Assembly (NCBI GenBank): GCA_951799425.1
Contig: OX637393.1
Span: 26,492,744 to 26,556,743 of the forward strand
From: Ilex aquifolium
Taxonomy: Eukaryota; Streptophyta; Magnoliopsida; Aquifoliales; Aquifoliaceae
Direction: 5' to 3'
DNA: 64,000 nucleotides
Each line of letters starts with the position of its first letter. Positions within the stretch are counted from its first letter, which is position 1. A model generated the notes under the pieces. That model was not told where the DNA came from. It did not search any database and saw only the letters and a list, made by a program, of their open reading frames with translations. Shown here one piece after another: positions 34,071-46,595 of this stretch. Position numbers and translations under genes: made by a program.

Positions 34071-35021
34071 TCCCTCAGGCCCTCACCCCTCCCTGCAGCA
34101 AACCACATAATTCATATTACAATAAAATGTCAATAATAATATTTTTTGGTCAGTGATTATAATACATAAAACATATCCATAACAAAGAAAATAAACTTGC
34201 AAGGACTATGATTTTTTAAGTACATGAACAATAATCACGAAAGAAGGCTTTCCCAAGAACCATCCAATTTCTCCAAAATGCAAAATGTTAAAAAAAATAA
34301 ATATAACAAAAAACAACTAACTCCATGACCTCACTCTGCACATGTGCATTCCACTTCATTATAAGCAAAATTAAAAAAAAAAAAAAAAAACACACACACG
34401 CACACGCACAAGACTTTTCCAATCAAATATGACAACATGACCTAAAAGGCAAAAAATTGTCCTCTTATACGTTATTACTTTGCATCCATGCAAACAATCA
34501 AAACACACCATTTCATTCCGAATTAATTCCAATAGAAGCATAAGAAATATTCACTAAATATGCATGAATACTTCTTACTTAAACAATTTTAATGAATGGA
34601 AACAGGAAAAAAAAAATTGTAATTGCTTGTACCAATTACATGGCATAAACATGGACCAGCAGAAAGACTCCAATTAAGAGCTTCTACTCCTTAAAATAAA
34701 CATGTATCTTGTTATAAAAAATTCCAAAAGATAAGAATGAGCGAGATACTTATAAAAAAACTCATAACAAAGAACAATATATAACCGTTCCCCCCAACCA
34801 AGCCGCACAATGTAAATTCCTGATCCAATTCTATAATATTTCAGGGCGCTAATTACACGAATAGTAAATAAATAAATCTCTTGATAGAAAATTTAATTAC
34901 AATCATTCAAATTACTCAAAAAGTACATAAATAATTTGTCATAAAAAATTAACTTCCTTGACAAACTCGATCCACTACCTTTTTTTATTCCTAGTTCAAC
35001 CTGCAATTGAGAGGGTAAATT

Positions 35022-35035
35022 GGGGGGGGGGGGGG
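35022..35035. repeat. (G)14 homopolymer
   Basis: Fourteen consecutive G. Its length may be uncertain if the sequence comes from noisy reads. Confidence 0.85.
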
Positions 35036-35311
35036 TGAGCTTGAGAAGGCTCAGTAAATAATTTAAAACATAACATACAAAGTCAAATGGTCAAATGATA
35101 ATCGATCAAAAAACCAATAATTAGTCAAGGAGATATGAATTAACACGATAATTCACCGAGTTTAAATATATCAAACATGTCAAACAAATTTGAACATTTG
35201 AACAAACAAAACACTCGTGGCTTTATACCTGGTCAATCACGACAACATGCTAGGCGTCACTCAGAGCATTTCATATAGTCATGTTCACCCCTCAGGGTCG
35301 CAGAATGTGTA

Positions 35312-35484
35312 ATAAGAATTCTTTGAGAGTTAAAGGGATACACAAACTGAGTGCAGAGTCTCATATATATAGCCAAATAAGAGTACAAAATGACTTGAAC
35401 ATCCCTCTGGTCTAGGTAAGATATAAAAGTCATTGTAATGGAAAAAAAGGAAAAAAACAAATAACCTAGACTATAACTCCAACA
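35312..35484 (-). repeat. 3' LTR of copia element
   Basis: Plus strand begins ATAAGAATTCTTTGAGAG and ends ATAACTCCAACA. Same length as its partner. Confidence 0.92.
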
Positions 35485-35486
35485 CT

Positions 35487-38400
35487 CTCCCTCAAGCTAG
35501 GTGAAAAAATGTCAATCAAGTCAAGCTTGACAACAGAGTCCCGAAAAATGGATAGAATGACAGGTTTAGTGAAAACATCCGCAACCTAATCGTTGGTCCC
35601 TATAAACGATGGAGTTACAATCAATAGTACTATCTGTAAGAAACTTCAAGGTGTAAACCCAACGACAGCCAACAGGCTTCACCCATGAAGGTAAAGAGAC
35701 AAGATCCCATGTATGATTATGCTAAAGAGCATCCATCTTTGTCTGCATGACAAGAACCCACTGGTGCTCCCGCATAGCCTCTGAAACAGAGCGAGGAATC
35801 GGTGTATTTGATAAGACTATACTATAAGCTTGAAATGTAAGAGGCAGATCACTATAAGAAATATAACCAAAGATCGGATATAAAGTCCTGGTTGCCCAAC
35901 CATAATGAACAACTAAACAGCGATCACACCGCAGATAACGATGCCCTAAATCATCATCCTCTACTGACAAAATCTCATCAGGTAAAGTAACTAGCTCACC
36001 ACTTGCAATCTCATCAGTACTAATAACAGATGCATCAATATACTCAACAAACTGAGAAATATTACTTACAATGCCTAAGGTAGAGGGGACATCAGTAGGG
36101 GGATGAGAGCGAGGACGACGAACATAAACCTGCAAAGAAGGAAAGACTGGTGACTCTGTAGTGATAGGGATGAGTGGCTCTAGAGGAGGAGAGACTAGTG
36201 ACTCATAGTGATAGTGAATAGTGGTTCTGGTTCCTGTGGTAAGGGAATATCATCAACTGGAGGGGAGACATGGGACTGGAAGAAAAATAAGGAATATGCT
36301 CAAGAAAAGTAACATTTGGATTGTGATACATACGATGCCTAACCGAATCATAACACTAATACCCCTTAGACTGATGACAATAGCCTACAAAGACACAACA
36401 AATCGTTTTATCATCAAACTTATGGTGAGTAAGAGACCGATCCTGAACAAAATATGTATAGCCAAAACACCAGGGGGACTGAAAAAAGTGTCCGCTTAGG
36501 GAATAAGACTTGTAAAGGAGCCTTATGCTGAAGAAAACGACTCAGTGTACGATTGAATAGAAAGGTAGAAGTCAAAATAGTAAAATGCCAATAAGATTTG
36601 GGCACCCATACCTCTAAGCATACAACGTACCATCCCTATCAGACTCCTATTTTTCCTTTCAGCAACTCTATTTTGCTCATGAGTATATGGGTAAGTGAGC
36701 TGCTGAATGATACCTTGAGAAGAAAGGTGAGACACTAAAGCATCAAATACGTATTCTTTGGCATTATCTGAATGAAGAACACAAACAATGACATCGAATT
36801 ATGTCTTAATCATCTGTAGAAACTGAGTAATGATAGGGAATACATCAAACTTCCTATGCAAAAGGTAAACTCAAGTACAGTGGGTATGTTCATCTATAAA
36901 TGTCACAGAGTATCTAGCACCCGACAGAGTAGTAACAAGGGAGGGCCCTCAAATGTCAGAGTGTATTAAGTCAAACGGCCTGGGTGACTGGTGCATGCGA
37001 GAAATATAACCGGTCCTAACATGTTTAGATAGGGAACATATAACACAGTCAAGTTTACCACCAACACAAGCATTACTCAAAGCAGGAAACAACATACATA
37101 AATATTTAAAATTTGTATGCCCAAAACGGCCATGCCACAACTGAACAATTTGTGACAAAAAACCATAACAACAAGTATTAGGTAAAACACTAGCATGCAA
37201 GCAAGGAATAGATAAAGATAAAGCAAGTGTAGGTGATGTAGATGTAGGAACTGGTGAAACTGGAGGTGGATCGCCTAGATAATACAGTTCATCTCTCTCA
37301 TGTCCCCTGATAATAATCCTCCTGGTACTCAGGTCTTACAAATAATACGAATTAGATAAGAACACAACTACATAGTAAAAATCTCTGACTAACTGATGTA
37401 CAAATAATAGATTCATGACCAGCTTTGGCACATGAAAAATCGAACGTAATGTAAAACTATTTGGAAAGCGGATTGTACCCCTACTAATAATAGGGGCATG
37501 TGTCCCATCTGCTAACTGAACATACTAGTCATCAAAAGAGAAGAAGTGATGGGCCTCACATGTCATGTGACCATTAGCACCCGAGTCCAATATCCAAAGG
37601 AGAGACGGACTGGTGCAAGCATTAATGACATGCGTTATACCTATAGTAGTCGCAAAAATAGTAGTCAGACCCTGAGAAGTCAGGGTAGACATAAGTATAT
37701 CCAATCAAGAAGTGATAACATCCATATCACTCTGCCAGGGAGAAGTAGTAGCAACAATAGTAGGGGTAGCGACAGTAGGTGGTGGTCCCTCAGCAACAGC
37801 AACAGTACGGCCTTAAGGAGGTGGCTTAAGCTTCAGATGGAGCTTCCGGCAAGCAGCCTGTAGATGTCATGGTCAGCCACAATAATCACACTGACGAGAA
37901 TTTCCCTGTCTATGCTAATCTAGGGCCCCCTTTCGGTGCTGGTCTGGACGTTGTCCTCCCCTAGCTGAGGGTCCTGAACGAGACCCTGCAGCAGCTGCAA
38001 GGACCATCTAATCAACCTAAGGAGTCAAGGTCACAACTGAAAGTGATGCAATACGGACGCGATGCTCATGCTGCTCAATCATCGCATACACCTCATAAAG
38101 AGACAAAAGTCTCATCATCAACAAGATTTGGTAATGAGGTCCCTTAAACTCATCATGAAACCCCATCAAGAACTTGTGAATCCTATCCTCCTACTCTCAA
38201 GTATTTAGGAATTTTGCTCCCTCGGGCTCTATCCTCGTAATAGTAGCAAGAGGACGGAGAGTCTCCTACTCAAGCCAGCGTTGAGTCAAATAGTCATAAT
38301 AATCCTGAACCGTCATATCTCTCTGTCGAGCATATGAGAGCTCCTGAGAAAGCTCATAAACTTGAACTCCACGTCCTGATTAGGAATACATCTATGATAA

Positions 38401-38828
38401 TGCACTCCATAGTTTCAAAACAGAGCTATGAAACTGATAAATCCTGCAAACAGATGGCTCCATCGAGCCTAATAACCATCCAAGAATGACGTAGTTTTAG
38501 AGAACCACGCAAAATATCTAGGGTCATCATCAGCTGGCTTTGGGTGTGAATTCGTCAGCCAACCAAGCTTCCCAACATGGCCTAAGAAAAGATGGAATAA
38601 GTGTGACCACTCAGCAAAGTTACAACCATTCAACAACTATGTCGTAATCTTCTGAGAGATCATACTTAGCATTATTGGTAATGCAACTGTGCAAGTAGGT
38701 ACTGTATACTGGTCAAACATAAAAGTGGGAGAGGTAATCCCTGTAGAAGTGGGCGGTAAATTTCAAGTGAAAGTACAAACAGTAGGGGTCTCAGCGGTAG
38801 GGATCTCGAGTCCATCAGTAGTGGTCAT
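35487..38828 (-). pseudogene. Copia gag-pol remnant lacking most of RT/RNase H
   Basis: Minus strand. Gag remnant from an ATG at 38828, with stops. Protease WILDSGANGHMTC (about 37598-37560). GAG-pre-integrase LWHGRFGHTNFKYL (about 37140). Integrase end TYPYTHEQNRVAERKNRSL (about 36690). A linker then leads to HQWVLVMQTKMDAL and VKPVGCRWVYTLKF, the first motif of the reverse transcriptase (about 35765-35645). The reading then passes within about 60 bp to VADVFTKPV and the element's last residues. About 400 residues of RT and RNase H are therefore deleted near 35640. Many stops are present. Confidence 0.85.
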
Positions 38829-39450
38829 AGCAATAACAAAAATTTGGCAACCGTGACATAAAATATTCTGTAATAAATAGAGGGACAAACAAAGGGAGAA
38901 AAATATACCTCCAGTCGAGCAGTAGCGACAGATAAAGAAGGTCTAGAAACTCCCAAATAATCAAGTCATGGTGCCACGAAATCTAGTAAATATATAGAGG
39001 TGATCAACTGCATTAAAAGTAGATCAACAGATGAGGGGATCCAACATCTCTTAAAAGTCCCTAGATGCTACAACCCTAGGGAAAAGAATACCTAGCAACC
39101 CAAAGAAGAGGGGCACAAAGGCGAAAGGGGCTTGTGAAAGGCGCTGGGTGCTGGAAATGCTGGGCACTGGAGGCGTTAGCACTGGGGTGCTAGCACTGGG
39201 CTGGGGCGCTGGGTTGGGTGATGGCGCTAGGGCACTAGGGCTGGGGCACTGGGGCTGGGTGATGGCACTGGGGTTGGGGTTAGGGGGTTGGGCTGTTGCT
39301 GGGAATTTTTTGGTGTGTTGGGGCTTAGCTGGTGCTTGCAGCACTGGTTTGGGCAGTGGAGGCGTGGTGGCTAATGGGCGGCGGCTAGGGGAGTTTAGGG
39401 TTAGTGTGAGGAAAGGCGAAAGGGTAGGCTTAGGTTAGGGTAGACGTGGT

Positions 39451-39463
39451 GGCTTTGATACCA
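39451..39463 (-). promoter_or_regulatory. Copia primer-binding site (tRNA-iMet)
   Basis: Minus strand TGGTATCAAAGCC starts directly at the LTR edge; one mismatch to TGGTATCAGAGCC. Confidence 0.85.
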
Positions 39464-39636
39464 ATAAGAATTCTTTGAGAGTTAAAGGGATACACAAACT
39501 GAGTGCAGAGCCCTGTATATATAGCCAAATAAGAGTACAAAATGACATGAACATCTCTCTGGTCTAGGTAAGATGTAAAATTCATAGTAAGGGCAAAAAA
39601 GGAAAAAACCTAATAATCTAGACTATAACTCCAACA
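39464..39636 (-). repeat. 5' LTR of copia element
   Basis: Partner of 35312-35484. Confidence 0.92.
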
Positions 39637-39641
39637 GTGTA

Positions 39642-41760
39642 TTTGGAATACAATAATCTTTAAAGTCTTTCCAAATGTGCCAAATAAGTGAAGAAAAAAC
39701 TATTGGCCACTCTCTCCATTTTCCTTTCTTTCTTTTTGATTTTTAATTAGCCACCTTTGGAGATCAATGTATTGGTCTTCAAGAATGTCTTGGTTGCTTA
39801 GGAATGAGCTCTAAACAACATTGGCTTTTGGGAAATTCCTTAATATGTGGATGGTGGTCTCAATGTGGGTCTTGCATCTATCACGAGTCACCTCACTAAT
39901 CATATTCCCAATGGATATGAGGTTTCTTAGATAGAATTCAATCACTTTGCGCAAGCCACAATAATTTTTTTTTGTTTTTGTCGAACCTCTAATTTCCAAA
40001 TCCAATCCCATGGTGGGGTTGGAAGGGGTTTTGGGCCAACTTTAGTTCGCCAGTTGTAAGCTAATCTGGTTGAAAATTTCCCATTACTGGTCTTCCTCCA
40101 AAAAGTATGTGTTGGATGGTTCCAGATTTTGGCAGTTGTGTGTGCATGATTTCCAATACCAGATTGGGTGGAAGAAACTTACATGCTTCCTCTAGTTTCC
40201 AATTACCAAGAAATATTTGCACCATTTCCAATTAGACATTTGGTTCCCTTATCCACGTTTGTCTTTAGGATGGTTCTCAAGATATGAGAAGCATTTGCTT
40301 TAAATGGTCAATCATTTGAATTTTGATTTATATATTTTCCCTTGATTATGTCTAACCAAAGTGATTTTTAATTTTCTTTTATTTTGCAACCTAACTTAGC
40401 CAAGATGGCTATGTTATTTTCTCCACATTTCCTTAATCTTAGGCCTCCCATTTTTCTAGGTATACAGATCGTCTCCCAGGTAATCAAATTGGACCTTTCT
40501 TTTCTTTTCAGTGTCTCCCCATGACAAGTTCCTATTGAGTCTGTCAACTCTGCCACATGCTAACTGTGGTAGCCAAGTTGTTTGCATTGTGTAATTTGGA
40601 AGTGTTGAAGTGATTGCCTGAACTAATGTTTCTCTTCCCTCTAGATATAGGTTCTATGTTTTCCATCCACTTGACTTTGCCTGAATTTTTTCTATCAGAA
40701 AATTATAGTGGTCTTTGTTGACTCTCCTGTGAATAATGGGGATTCATAGGCCCTCAGTGTGTGTGATACCACACCTTTTACTTAGATGTAGTGAATGAAT
40801 TTTTTCTAATTTTAGGATAAAAACATACTCTGGATTTGTCTAGGCTTACTTTCTGGCCTAAATTGTTGCAAAATTTCTCGAGCAATTCCTTCATCATATC
40901 ACAGTCTCTCTAAGTTACTCTAGAGAAATGCATGACATCATAGTGCAAAGAGAAGATGGGTATTTTTGAACCCTATGTAGAAGTTTTAATTTCTTTCCAA
41001 ACTTCCTCCTCCACCTTGTTTTGTATGAGTTGACCTAGTTTTTTCTACACCCAATGTGAATAGATAAGAAGACAGGGGGTCCTCTTATCCAAGCCCTCTA
41101 TTAGCTTTTACTAGTTTTGGTGGTTCACCATTCCATAATATGGATAGTGATGTGATACACAACTCATGATTAGGTTATTTTGTGACTAAGGAAAGTTGAA
41201 ATCAATTAATGTTTGGTGTAGGAATGACCAACTAACTATCTTATGCTTTTTCTAGGTCAATTTTTATTGTCATTCCTCCAACTTTCGTTTCTTTTTCTTA
41301 GAGAATAAATTATTTCTTGTGCAATGATTACCTTATCTATGGTTTGTCTACCTGGGATAAAAACTACTCTGGTTGGGGCTAACTAGGTTATCTAGAAACG
41401 GTCTATCTTGTAACTAGCAGTTTGGAAAGGATTTTATAGCTCTCATTGCATAGACTTATGGGTCCGAACTGTGAAGCTTGAGTTGGATTATCTATTTTGG
41501 GGATTAAAGTGATCCAAGTTTTGTTGAGCTCCTTGGGACATTCCTTTGTCCTTATAATCTCTTTAATTGATGGCACACAAAAGTACCTACTACATCCTAA
41601 TATTTATGACATAATAGGGCTTGTAGGCCACATCCTGGTCTGGGGCTTTTTGGGCATTAATTCTAGAGGAAGTTTTTCTTATCTCGAAATCTACTACTTG
41701 GACTTTGTTATATCACATTTTATAATTGACTAATTTCGTGGAGTCTATTGTAAATATCAA
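39642..41760 (-). pseudogene. Old LINE reverse-transcriptase remnant, target of the copia insertion
   Basis: Minus-strand phrases across several frames: TWITLIPKIDNPTQASQFGP and ISLCNESYKILSKLL (about 41520-41430, RT start), GGMTIKIDLEKA*DS (about 41260), then SIGTCHGETLKRKERSNLI and PRKMGGLRLRKCGENN (40556-40380, the thumb/connection region), and HILRNFPKANVV near 39820 (zinc-knuckle region). Stops are frequent, so this copy is much older than the LINE at 8.2-11.4 kb. Its 3' part was separated by the copia element and cannot be followed clearly left of 35307. Confidence 0.75.
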
Positions 41761-41930
41761 CATTTTCCATAGTCATGATGCTATGAAGTTAAAGATCTGA
41801 AAGCGTCATTGAAGGGAGAAGATCAAGTGTTAAAGCTACATTATTCAAACTCCGTATGCACCTTCATGCTTAGGGCAAAGGTAATGACCTAAACACCTAA
41901 GATGAACCCTTAGTTATTTTAACTTAGGGT

Positions 41931-42448
41931 GATTAGGATAAAATGGAATTGAAAACAATCCATGTATAGCTCCTAGGTGTTTTGAAAAAAAAAAGATTTT
42001 CTAAATTGCTTGGTGTTTTTGAAAATATAGATTGAGCCATTATTGGACCCCTCTTGAGCAACACTTTTTAGTGCTCAGGAGGACAAGTTTTTTACTTGTT
42101 TTTATGCTTTAAAAATTAGTAGGGACGATCTATGCTTTCTAGCCTTCACTAGAGCGGTCTCTTTAAGACTTGGGCAATAAAATAGCAAAAAGGCCACGGA
42201 ACTCTCCCTATGAGCTCAATCAAGCAATACTTCATGATCACTCAAGTGGTGCTCATGATCGCTCAAGCAGTTAGTATTCTTGGTAAAGATTGAAACATGA
42301 TTTTCATTCCATTGCAAACTGTCCTCCCACCGATCGAGCGGTTGTTCACAAATTTGAGTTTTCTTATTGATCAAAGTTATCTTTATTCCAGACCTATAAA
42401 AAGGGAGAGTCTTTCCTACAGCTAGGTTAAGCCTCTTTTGAGATTTCT
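41931..42448. repeat. Repeat R1, copy b, cut by the Tekay insertion
   Basis: Aligns with 2941-3460. It stops at GAGATTTCT where the Tekay LTR begins. TTTCT (42444-42448) is the expected left TSD; the right TSD lies beyond the window. It contains ACTCAAGTGG, GCTCAAGCAG and GATCGAGCGG words. Confidence 0.75.
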
Positions 42449-42683
42449 TGTGACACCCCAATTTCCGGGGGTCCTTTATTGACCGTTGACCATCCGTCAA
42501 CCCGCGGAAATACTCGTGATAGTCGTATAACCCAACACCACGTCATTCACATGCTTTTAATCGGATTTACCATCCACAAGGTCAATTATACCTCCATTTA
42601 TGTCCATTTATGTCATAGGAACCAAAGAAAACAAAGCCCAAAAGCATGGCTAAGCATTTTGAAAATTTCAAAATTTTGGAAAA

Positions 42684-43077
42684 ACCTTCCGGAAGGTCGA
42701 CATACACTTACCGGAAGGTCGCTAAAGGAACTGTTACATGAAAAAGATCAATTTCAAGAACTTCCGGAAGGTCGACATCAGTAGCAAAAACCTTCCGGAA
42801 GGTCCATTCCAGTAGCCAAAACCTTCCGGAAGGTTCATTCCAGAAAACAAAACCTTCCGGAAGAATTCGGCAGTCAAAAAGAAACCCAAGGCAAAACCTT
42901 CCGGAAGGTCCACTCCAGTAGACAAGTCCTTCCGGTAGGTTTTACTCCAGTAGCTAAAATCTTCCGGAAGGTTCATTCCAGTGGGCAAAACCTTCCGGAA
43001 GGTATTAGCTGTGAACAAGGCAAGCTGGGGTTTTTAGCAAAACCTTCCGGAAGACCGACACACACCTTCCGGTAGGT
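42684..43077. repeat. Array of 12 ACCTTCCGGAAGGT-type palindromes in the Tekay LTR
   Basis: Palindrome centres lie near 42690, 42712, 42765, 42796, 42827, 42858, 42902, 42933, 42965, 42996, 43048 and 43070. Six of the eleven steps are 31-32 bp, the two outermost are 22 bp, and the others are 44-53 bp. Spacers share CATTCCAGTAGCCAAA-like text. Some copies are imperfect (CCGGTAGGT, CCGGAAGA). Confidence 0.95.
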
Positions 43078-44667
43078 TTTCAGACTGTGAGCATAAAAAT
43101 GGATTTCTTTCCCCTCCAAACCATCCTTAAAGCTACCCCATACACTCCAAACTCATTCAATACATGTTTAATGAGATTTTCCATATAATACCCAACTCAT
43201 ACAATCTCTATTACAATTCATTCCATAATATATATACATCAAAATGGAGTTTTGTTAAAGGTTTTACAAAACTTAAACTAAGGCCACAAGCCGGCCCCCT
43301 TCATGCTTGATGCTCTCCAAATGAGCCATCCGCCGGAGCAAAACCCACACCTGAAATGTTTTTCCCATAAAGGGTGAGCCACGCTCAATAGGGTATCTCC
43401 TAGAGAGGCTACTCCCCAACCTAAATGCATATGAAATGTCACATGCTATCAATCAACAATCCACAACAAGAATATATTTCATGTTGAAACATGTAATGCC
43501 ATGCTATGAAATGAGGTGAGACTCACTCATGCACATCAACCGAGCCCTTCCCGGCTCCTCTACACATGCAAGTGTCAATGTGTACCAATCCGTCATTTAT
43601 GTTTCACATCAAATGACATCTCATTCTAGGGTCTTTGTAGAGGTGGATGTTCATTGACTCACACCAAAGGTCACCCAACCTACACGGAATTCATGGACTT
43701 CCACCAACGGTTCCGCGTACACCGACACACTTTATGGGCTCTTATACCAACGGAGTGCGTATCCAATCACCGGGTCTCTCACCCGAGGGATTTTCTAGCC
43801 CTTCTTGCTACCCCAACCCTATCAACATATAAACCATTCGACTCGTCTAGGTCATCGACCCATATTACCCGAGCTCACTCGTCATCCACCATGTGTGGTG
43901 AAGACAAATAACCATGCACACACACCTCCTAAAATGCGATGTTCCCGTGCATATGAAATGTGGTGCTCCATTGCAACACCAATACAATGTTCGATATGAT
44001 ATGAGTGACATATGAACATTCTCAACACATTTCTCATATTCCATGGCAAAATCATATCAAAAGCATATAATTCCCATAATACAAATTCCAAGCATGTTAT
44101 CAACATACTAAAATTTCATGGCATATATATAAACACATAACACGCCCACAATTTCATATAACACATGAATTTACATTGGGTTCATTTCACATATCCAATT
44201 CATAGAAATCACAATTAGTAACTTCTAAATATTCATCCAAGTTAGGATTTCCTTTACCCATTTCAATACCCAATTCACCCAATTTCACAACAATAGGCAA
44301 GAGACACATAGGCTATCATCCTACCCATTCCATAAAAACATTATAGGCTTGGAATAAACCTTAGTAGGAAGAAACCCTACCTCTTGAAGCGTGAGGAACG
44401 ACCAAGGGAAGTTCCAAGACCCGATTCAAGCCAAAAACCCTCACTTCTCGAAAATCCCGTACCTTAATCTTCGGTAAAACTTGCGCTTTTTGGTATAGCC
44501 GCGTAGCCCTCGATGAATAGAGCGACTTTAATTCTTGGCTTGCGTGGATTCGAGGTCCGTAGCGCCGTAGATCGTAGAGAGAAGGTGAGTTTTTCTCTCT
44601 TTTCTCCCTCTTTCTCTCTATCGGCTGAAACCGGATGAACAATGGGGAAAAATCTAATTTTTCCCCC

Positions 44668-44679
44668 TATTTATATTTT
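44668..44679 (-). promoter_or_regulatory. TATA box of Tekay LTR
   Basis: Minus strand AAATATAAATAG, followed by GGGGGAAAAATTAG and a GAGAGAAAGAGG leader; the right LTR has the same box at about 63815-63825. It places the palindrome array in the transcribed R/U5 part, about 1.6 kb downstream. Confidence 0.65.
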
Positions 44680-45064
44680 AGAATACTTGGCCCACAATTC
44701 GCCACACGTCCTATTTAATTCCGGGTCCGTTTTAATCCCGAAACGATTAAATTTCGCTCCGGTTCAAGTTCGAATTATTTTTGTTTTAACTTGTGTTTAA
44801 TATTTCCCCAAACCTGGAAACTTTATAAAAATTTCGTGTACAGGGTCACCCGGGGCCCGTTCGTCTCGTAAAACGCAAAAAATCCGACTATCTCGGAATT
44901 CCACGAAATTTGACGTGGTAACTAGATTTCGCGAGACGAATCCAACGGTGAGGTCCGTTTCGTCATCCGAGTTCTAGAAAAATTCAGGTTTACAACCTGT
45001 ACTGTAGTGGCAATTTACCGTTTTGCCCTTTTTCACAAAGGTTGAAATTTTCTCGGGTTTTACA

Positions 45065-45078
45065 TTCTTCCCCCCTTA
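45065..45078 (-). promoter_or_regulatory. Polypurine tract of Tekay element
   Basis: Minus strand AAGGGGGGAAGAA directly precedes the 3' LTR start TGTAAAACCC. Confidence 0.85.
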
Positions 45079-45158
45079 AAAGAATTTCGTCCCCGAAATT
45101 CACACACTCATGCACACACAATTACACGCATATGCAACAGTCATATAATACTAAATGA

Positions 45159-46595
45159 CTATAAGAATGTACCTCCATCCTCAAATAAGAAAGGATAGTT
45201 GGCACGTATGGTGTCCTCACGCTCCCATGTTGCCTCCTCCACTCCTCGGTGCTGCCATAACACCTTCACTAGCCTCACGGTCTTGCCTCGCAAAACCTGC
45301 TCTCGGCTATCCATGACACGCACTGGTCCCTCCTCGAAGGTCCCATCCGCATCAACTATGAGCTCGCCCCAATCCACAACATGCGTCGGATCTGGAGTAT
45401 ACTTCCGGAGCATGGAGACATGGAATACGGCGTGAACACCCGATAAAGTTGGCGGTAACGCCAATCTGTAAGCCACAGTGCCAACTCTCTCAAGCACCTC
45501 AAAGGGCCCAATATACCTCGGCGACAGCTTTCCCCACTTGCCGAATCTGATCACCCCTCTCTTAGGCATCACCTTCAAGAAGACGTGGTCTCCCACCTCA
45601 AATTCCAGAGGCCGCCGCCGCCTATCGGCGTAACTCTTCTGCCGGCTCTGAGCCGTGAGAAGACGCTTCCTTATCAGGTTCACCTTCTCCGAGGTGTCTC
45701 TAATCAAGTCTGGACCCGTAGAGGGTCTTTCCCCAACTTCAGTCCAACAAACCGGAGAACGACAAGGCCTCCCATAAAGCGCCTCATAGGGTGCCATCCG
45801 TATGCTCGCCTGATAACTGTTATTGTAGGCGAATTCCACTAAGGGCAAATGCTCTTCCCAGCTACCCTTGAGATCTAGGACGCATGTCCGTAGCATGTCC
45901 TCTAATGTCTGGATGGTCCTCTCCGACTGACCGTCCGTTTGGGGATGGTAGGCTGTGCTCATCCTCAACTGAGTCCCCATGGCTCGCTGGAAACTCTCCC
46001 AAAAGTGAGCCGTAAACCTGGGATCCCGATCCGATACTATAGATACGGGTACCCCATGCAACCGGACTATCTCCCTTATGTACAACCTGCAGAATTCCTC
46101 CAGAGTGAAGGTCATCCGCACCGCCAAAAAGTGTGCCGACTTCGTAAGCCGGTCCACTATCACCCACACCGCATCATGTCCCCGTGATGTCCGTGGCAAG
46201 TGGGTCACAAAGTCCATTGTGATGTGCTCCCACTTCCACTCAGCCACTTCCAAGGGCTGGAGCAACCCTGCTGGCCTCTGGTGCTCGGCTTTAATCTGCT
46301 GACATGTGAGGCATCTACTGACAAAGTCGCCAATTTGCCTCTTCATTCCGCTCCAGTAATACTGGCGACGAAGATCATGATACATCTTCGTGCCGCCTGG
46401 GTGCACCGCAAAACGAGAGCAATGGAACTCCCTGAGGATCTCCTCTCTCAGCTCCGCCGACTGGGGAACCACTACCCTTCCCCTAAACCGAAGACTGTCA
46501 TCCGAGTGAATGGCCCAGCCCTCGTCACCAGTACCCGCCTGCACTCGGTCCCTGATGGATGATAACTCTGAGTCCTGTCTCTGTGACTCGATCAC
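45159..46595 (-). pseudogene. Tekay integrase and chromodomain-like end (frame-shifted part of pol)
   Basis: 478 open codons. The zinc-binding HHCC motif is visible (FHCSRFAVHPGG..., then CLTCQQIK). The catalytic triad is ITMDFV, SIVSDRDPRF and the E in TDGQSERTIQ. A GPY/F module reads YIGPFEVLERVGTVAYRLAL. The chromodomain-like C-terminus reads VRLVKVLWQHRGVEEATWE. The integrase inserts the DNA copy and the chromodomain is thought to guide target choice. This part is in a different frame from the upstream 998-codon ORF, the two meeting at about 46592-46600, so the polyprotein is broken by a one-base-type frame change although both halves are otherwise open. Confidence 0.92.

Larger units (their letters stand above)
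33541..35306. other. Intergenic with simple repeats
   Basis: It contains CACACCCCCTGACATTTC (33561-33578), similar in style to MITE ends. There is a poly-A run (33723-33739), C/T-rich DNA (33740-34010), a composite microsatellite (34005-34070), a poly-A/CA run (34373-34412) and a 14-base G run (35022-35035). No gene. Confidence 0.5.
35312..39636 (-). mobile_element. Ty1/copia element, internally deleted, with 173-bp LTRs
   Basis: The LTRs at 35312-35484 and 39464-39636 are both 173 bp (minus strand TGTTGGAG...ATTCTTAT). The TSD GTGTA is exact (35307-35311, 39637-39641). The primer-binding site is at 39451-39463. The polypurine tract CTTGAGGGAGAG (minus strand, 35485-35496) adjoins the left LTR. 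LTRs differ at about 14 positions by eye (about 8%). Total length of 4.3 kb is short because most of the reverse transcriptase and RNase H are missing. It inserted into the LINE remnant that resumes at 39642. Confidence 0.92.
42449..45064 (-). repeat. 3' LTR of Tekay element (2616 bp)
   Basis: Plus strand begins TGTGACACCCC and ends GGGTTTTACA. Contains a palindrome array (42684-43077) and a minus-strand TATA box (ATATAAATAGG, about 44668-44679) followed by a GA-rich leader. Confidence 0.95.

Noticed and set aside
42734..43018. 94-codon ORF in both Tekay LTRs (also 61881-62165) with repeated FRKVLPTGMNLPEDF-like text
   Set aside because: Reading through the palindrome units (TTCCGGAAGG gives Phe-Arg-Lys) produces a repetitive peptide; there is no evidence of translation.
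42684..43077. CRISPR-like array
   Set aside because: Regularly spaced palindromes resemble a CRISPR at first sight, but units are 14 bp, spacers are related to each other, and the array lies in a plant retrotransposon LTR.
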